The notes beneath the pieces were generated by a model, which searched no databases, was not told the DNA's origin, and saw nothing but the letters and a program-made list of their open reading frames with translations. 16,318 bases of DNA from Cyclostephanos tholiformis (lineage: Eukaryota > Bacillariophyta > Thalassiosirophyceae > Thalassiosirales > Thalassiosiraceae), in assembly GCA_036939975.1 (NCBI GenBank), contig JALLPB010000400.1, forward strand, positions 1 through 16,318, in the 5' to 3' direction. The position numbers and the translations under genes are program-made. Shown one piece after another: positions 14,301 to 16,318 of the stretch; within the stretch, counting starts at the first letter, position 1; every line of letters starts with the position of its first letter.

Positions 14301-16261
14301 AGCTCGGCATGTTCCATTCCGGTATCGTCGTCAGCGCCAGCAGTGCCAGCTGGTGGTACTGATGAGCCACCTTCACGGTGGCGGGGGGATAATAGAACTC
14401 GGCAGGTGGGCCACTGGCGTCGGGGTTGTTGTTTGATAAGAGCGGGCGCGAGTTCAATGAGGTCAGCAGTTTAGCGTAAAGGAACTCGGCGTTGTTTCTC
14501 TTCGAGGGGTAAACCTGCAGGCGGAAGAGCAGAACCCAGAACGTTGAGTCGGTAATGCGCTCGGGGGGGATGTCCCAAACGGTGAGGCAGAGTTGCTTCG
14601 TCTGCCGGCCGGTAGTTCCGTCGAAGTTACTCAGGTGATACTCCAGGCCTTCCGGGCCGGTATTCAAAACGCTGAAAGAGAAGGTGCTGCCACGATTGCG
14701 CAGCACGTACAGGCAGAGGTGTGCCGAGTCAGGTGTCTGCCATCCCCCCGGGACCACGATCTGCTGGTTCGGCTGAAGGTTTCCAACAAGGTTGACGAAT
14801 GTGTTGATGAAATTCAGGAAGAGCCCGTCGAGGGCCTTCCCCGACGCCCCCGCCGAGTGCGGGAGCATTGATATGAGCGTTATGCAAGCTTCGAGGCCGA
14901 TTTGATTCTGGCGGAGGTATTCCAGCGGGTGAGACTTGCCTCTCCCGGGCGCAGCGTACATGCCCCGCTCAGACTCCTGCACGATGTGACACTGAAAGCT
15001 CAGGGCCTTGGCGAGCTGCTCGTACATAGGAGCCGCCGTGAAGGGTGCCGGCGATGACGACGCCGGGGGGGCGCCACCGCCGCCGCCATCGGCCGTTTTC
15101 GACGCGGCCACTACATCGCCCCCCCCCCCTCCACCGACCAGGTTCATGTTGCTGATCCCCGCAGTGATGCTACCCGCGATGCCCGCCATGACATTACTGC
15201 CCCCACCGAGTTCGTCCGCCTGCTGCCACCTTTCGACGTACACGTCCAGACCCATCAACGACCAGAATGGCGCCACCCGTTCAATGGGGTAGAACTTTCG
15301 TCGTGGCTCTTTCTTGTCGGCCCCGGCTAAAAACTCGTACATGTTGAAGAAACGAGCATTACCAACCCCGATCGGCTCGTTGAAGTTCGCGTACGCCGAC
15401 GCATCGAGGGGCGGGAGACGCGCGCCACTATTACCGATGCCGACGCCCGCGGCCGTCGGCGCGACGACCGCGCCCCTCGTCTTCGTCGGCGACGAGCTGG
15501 ATGATTTCTTCATCGCGGTCGGAACGGGCACCACGGTAGGGGAGGCCCTTGGGGACGCCGAGGTCGTGGCGGCCGTCGTGCTCGTCGTTGGACCACCCGC
15601 ATTTTCCTTCCTCGAAGACGCAGCGGGAATCGTAGCGGTCGGGGATGTCGGGGAGGTCGATGCAGTCATGGTAGTCGTAGATCGGGGCGATGCCGTCGTG
15701 GTGGTCGTTGGCATCGCCGCCGATGAACTGGGGGGAAGAAAGACGACGGTGGGGGACGACACCCTCGGGGACGCCGACGACATCGCTGGAAAGGCCGGGG
15801 CTTCGGCCGTGATTTCTGTCGCCATCGTCATGGAGGAGAGGGGGGGGGTGACGAAGCTACCCCCGGTTCCTTCGGTCCCCACCTTCTCCCCTCTTAAGCC
15901 ATCCGAGACAACTCCTCCGTCATCACCTCCTCCTTCTCCTCCGCCACTCCCCGCCAAGGGCAGTTCGTTCGCCAAGGGCAGGTCCGCAAAGGGATCCTCG
16001 GACCCGGTCTGGAATCCTCCTCCTCCGGGTTTTTGCTGTTGTTGGGGAAGCGACTGCTGGAGGGGGAGTGGCATTCCGAAGTTCATTTGCGCGAAGGGCT
16101 GCTGTTGTATGGGCGTCTGTCCGAACGCTTGTTGTTGAATAGGGACGATCGGCACCGACTGCCCTATGTTCTGCTGCAGCTGCTGTGGTTGGAGGGGGAG
16201 CGACTGTCCGAAGTTTTGCCGCGCAATAGGCTGCTGTTGGATCGACTGCCCAAAAGAATAT

Positions 16262-16318
<57 letters not shown>
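2307..16318 (-). CDS. Giant DUF3638/DUF3645 ATPase with EF-hands and VPS62-like C-terminus (5'-partial, 7 exon segments)
   Basis: Join on the minus strand: 16317-13837, 13746-12593, 12485-12310, 12239-9574, 9481-9336, 9250-8929, 8846-2307. All phases agree, giving 4494 residues plus a TAA stop; the 5' end lies outside the window. Order of parts: poly-Gln 1-19, FGQ repeats about 22-97, disordered Ser/Thr/Pro-rich part to about 300, conserved family N-terminal half to about 2780, P-loop ATPase (GAGKT 2824-2828, DEVD 2982-2985), DUF3645 segment around 3195, SGTP 3368, GMDI 3504, RMRGIGQ 3534-3540, Glu run 3807-3824, EF-hand loops 3996, 4180 and 4216, VPS62-like 4284 to about 4480. Family membership rests on recalled signatures such as HPDAHACRLK, KDVPS...HPDV and DEVDLLLHP. 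Some databases label relatives ubiquitinyl hydrolase; I see no protease triad I could vouch for. Function inferred: an ATP-driven, calcium-responsive cytoplasmic machine. Splice sites are read by eye; transcript data are absent. Confidence 0.9.

Overview
This window is eukaryotic nuclear DNA. The main gene is cut by six short GT-AG introns (70-107 nt) with consensus donors. It carries homopolymeric Gln and Glu tracts and EF-hands, and belongs to the very large DUF3638/DUF3645 protein family. The compact introns, and a single polypeptide joining a DUF3638/DUF3645 motor to EF-hands and a C-terminal VPS62-like module, suggest a unicellular alga or protist, most plausibly a stramenopile. The sequence alone does not fix the species.

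Layout. (i) Positions 1-1210 are AT-rich. They hold a strong hairpin (17-51) and a minus-strand reading frame (83-1207) that stays in one register for 375 codons but is interrupted by four stops. It looks like a decayed or spliced gene that I cannot identify. (ii) Positions 1450-1788 form a foldback element with roughly 95-bp inverted arms, probably a MITE-like transposon; part of its inner arm recurs near 1976-1997. (iii) Positions 1789-2306 are non-coding and include the 3' flank of the big gene. (iv) Positions 2307-16318 are one giant minus-strand gene that runs off the right edge. Seven exon segments join in frame into at least 4494 residues.

The protein, numbered from the first full codon in the window (16317), starts with poly-Gln and tandem FGQ repeats, then a Ser/Thr/Ala/Pro-rich disordered segment. 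A long conserved N-terminal half of this family follows. Next is an ATPase core with motifs GAGKT, DEVD, SGTP, GMDI and RMRGIGQGQ (about 2785-3545). After that come an 18-Glu run, EF-hand loops and a VPS62-like C-terminus. The ATPase motifs line up in order with those of SF2 motors and resemble SecA in particular, which I regard as the most interesting point in the window. The architecture suggests a cytoplasmic, calcium-responsive, ATP-driven machine, possibly linked to membranes or vesicle traffic. That role is inference; the family has no firmly established biochemical function that I can state.
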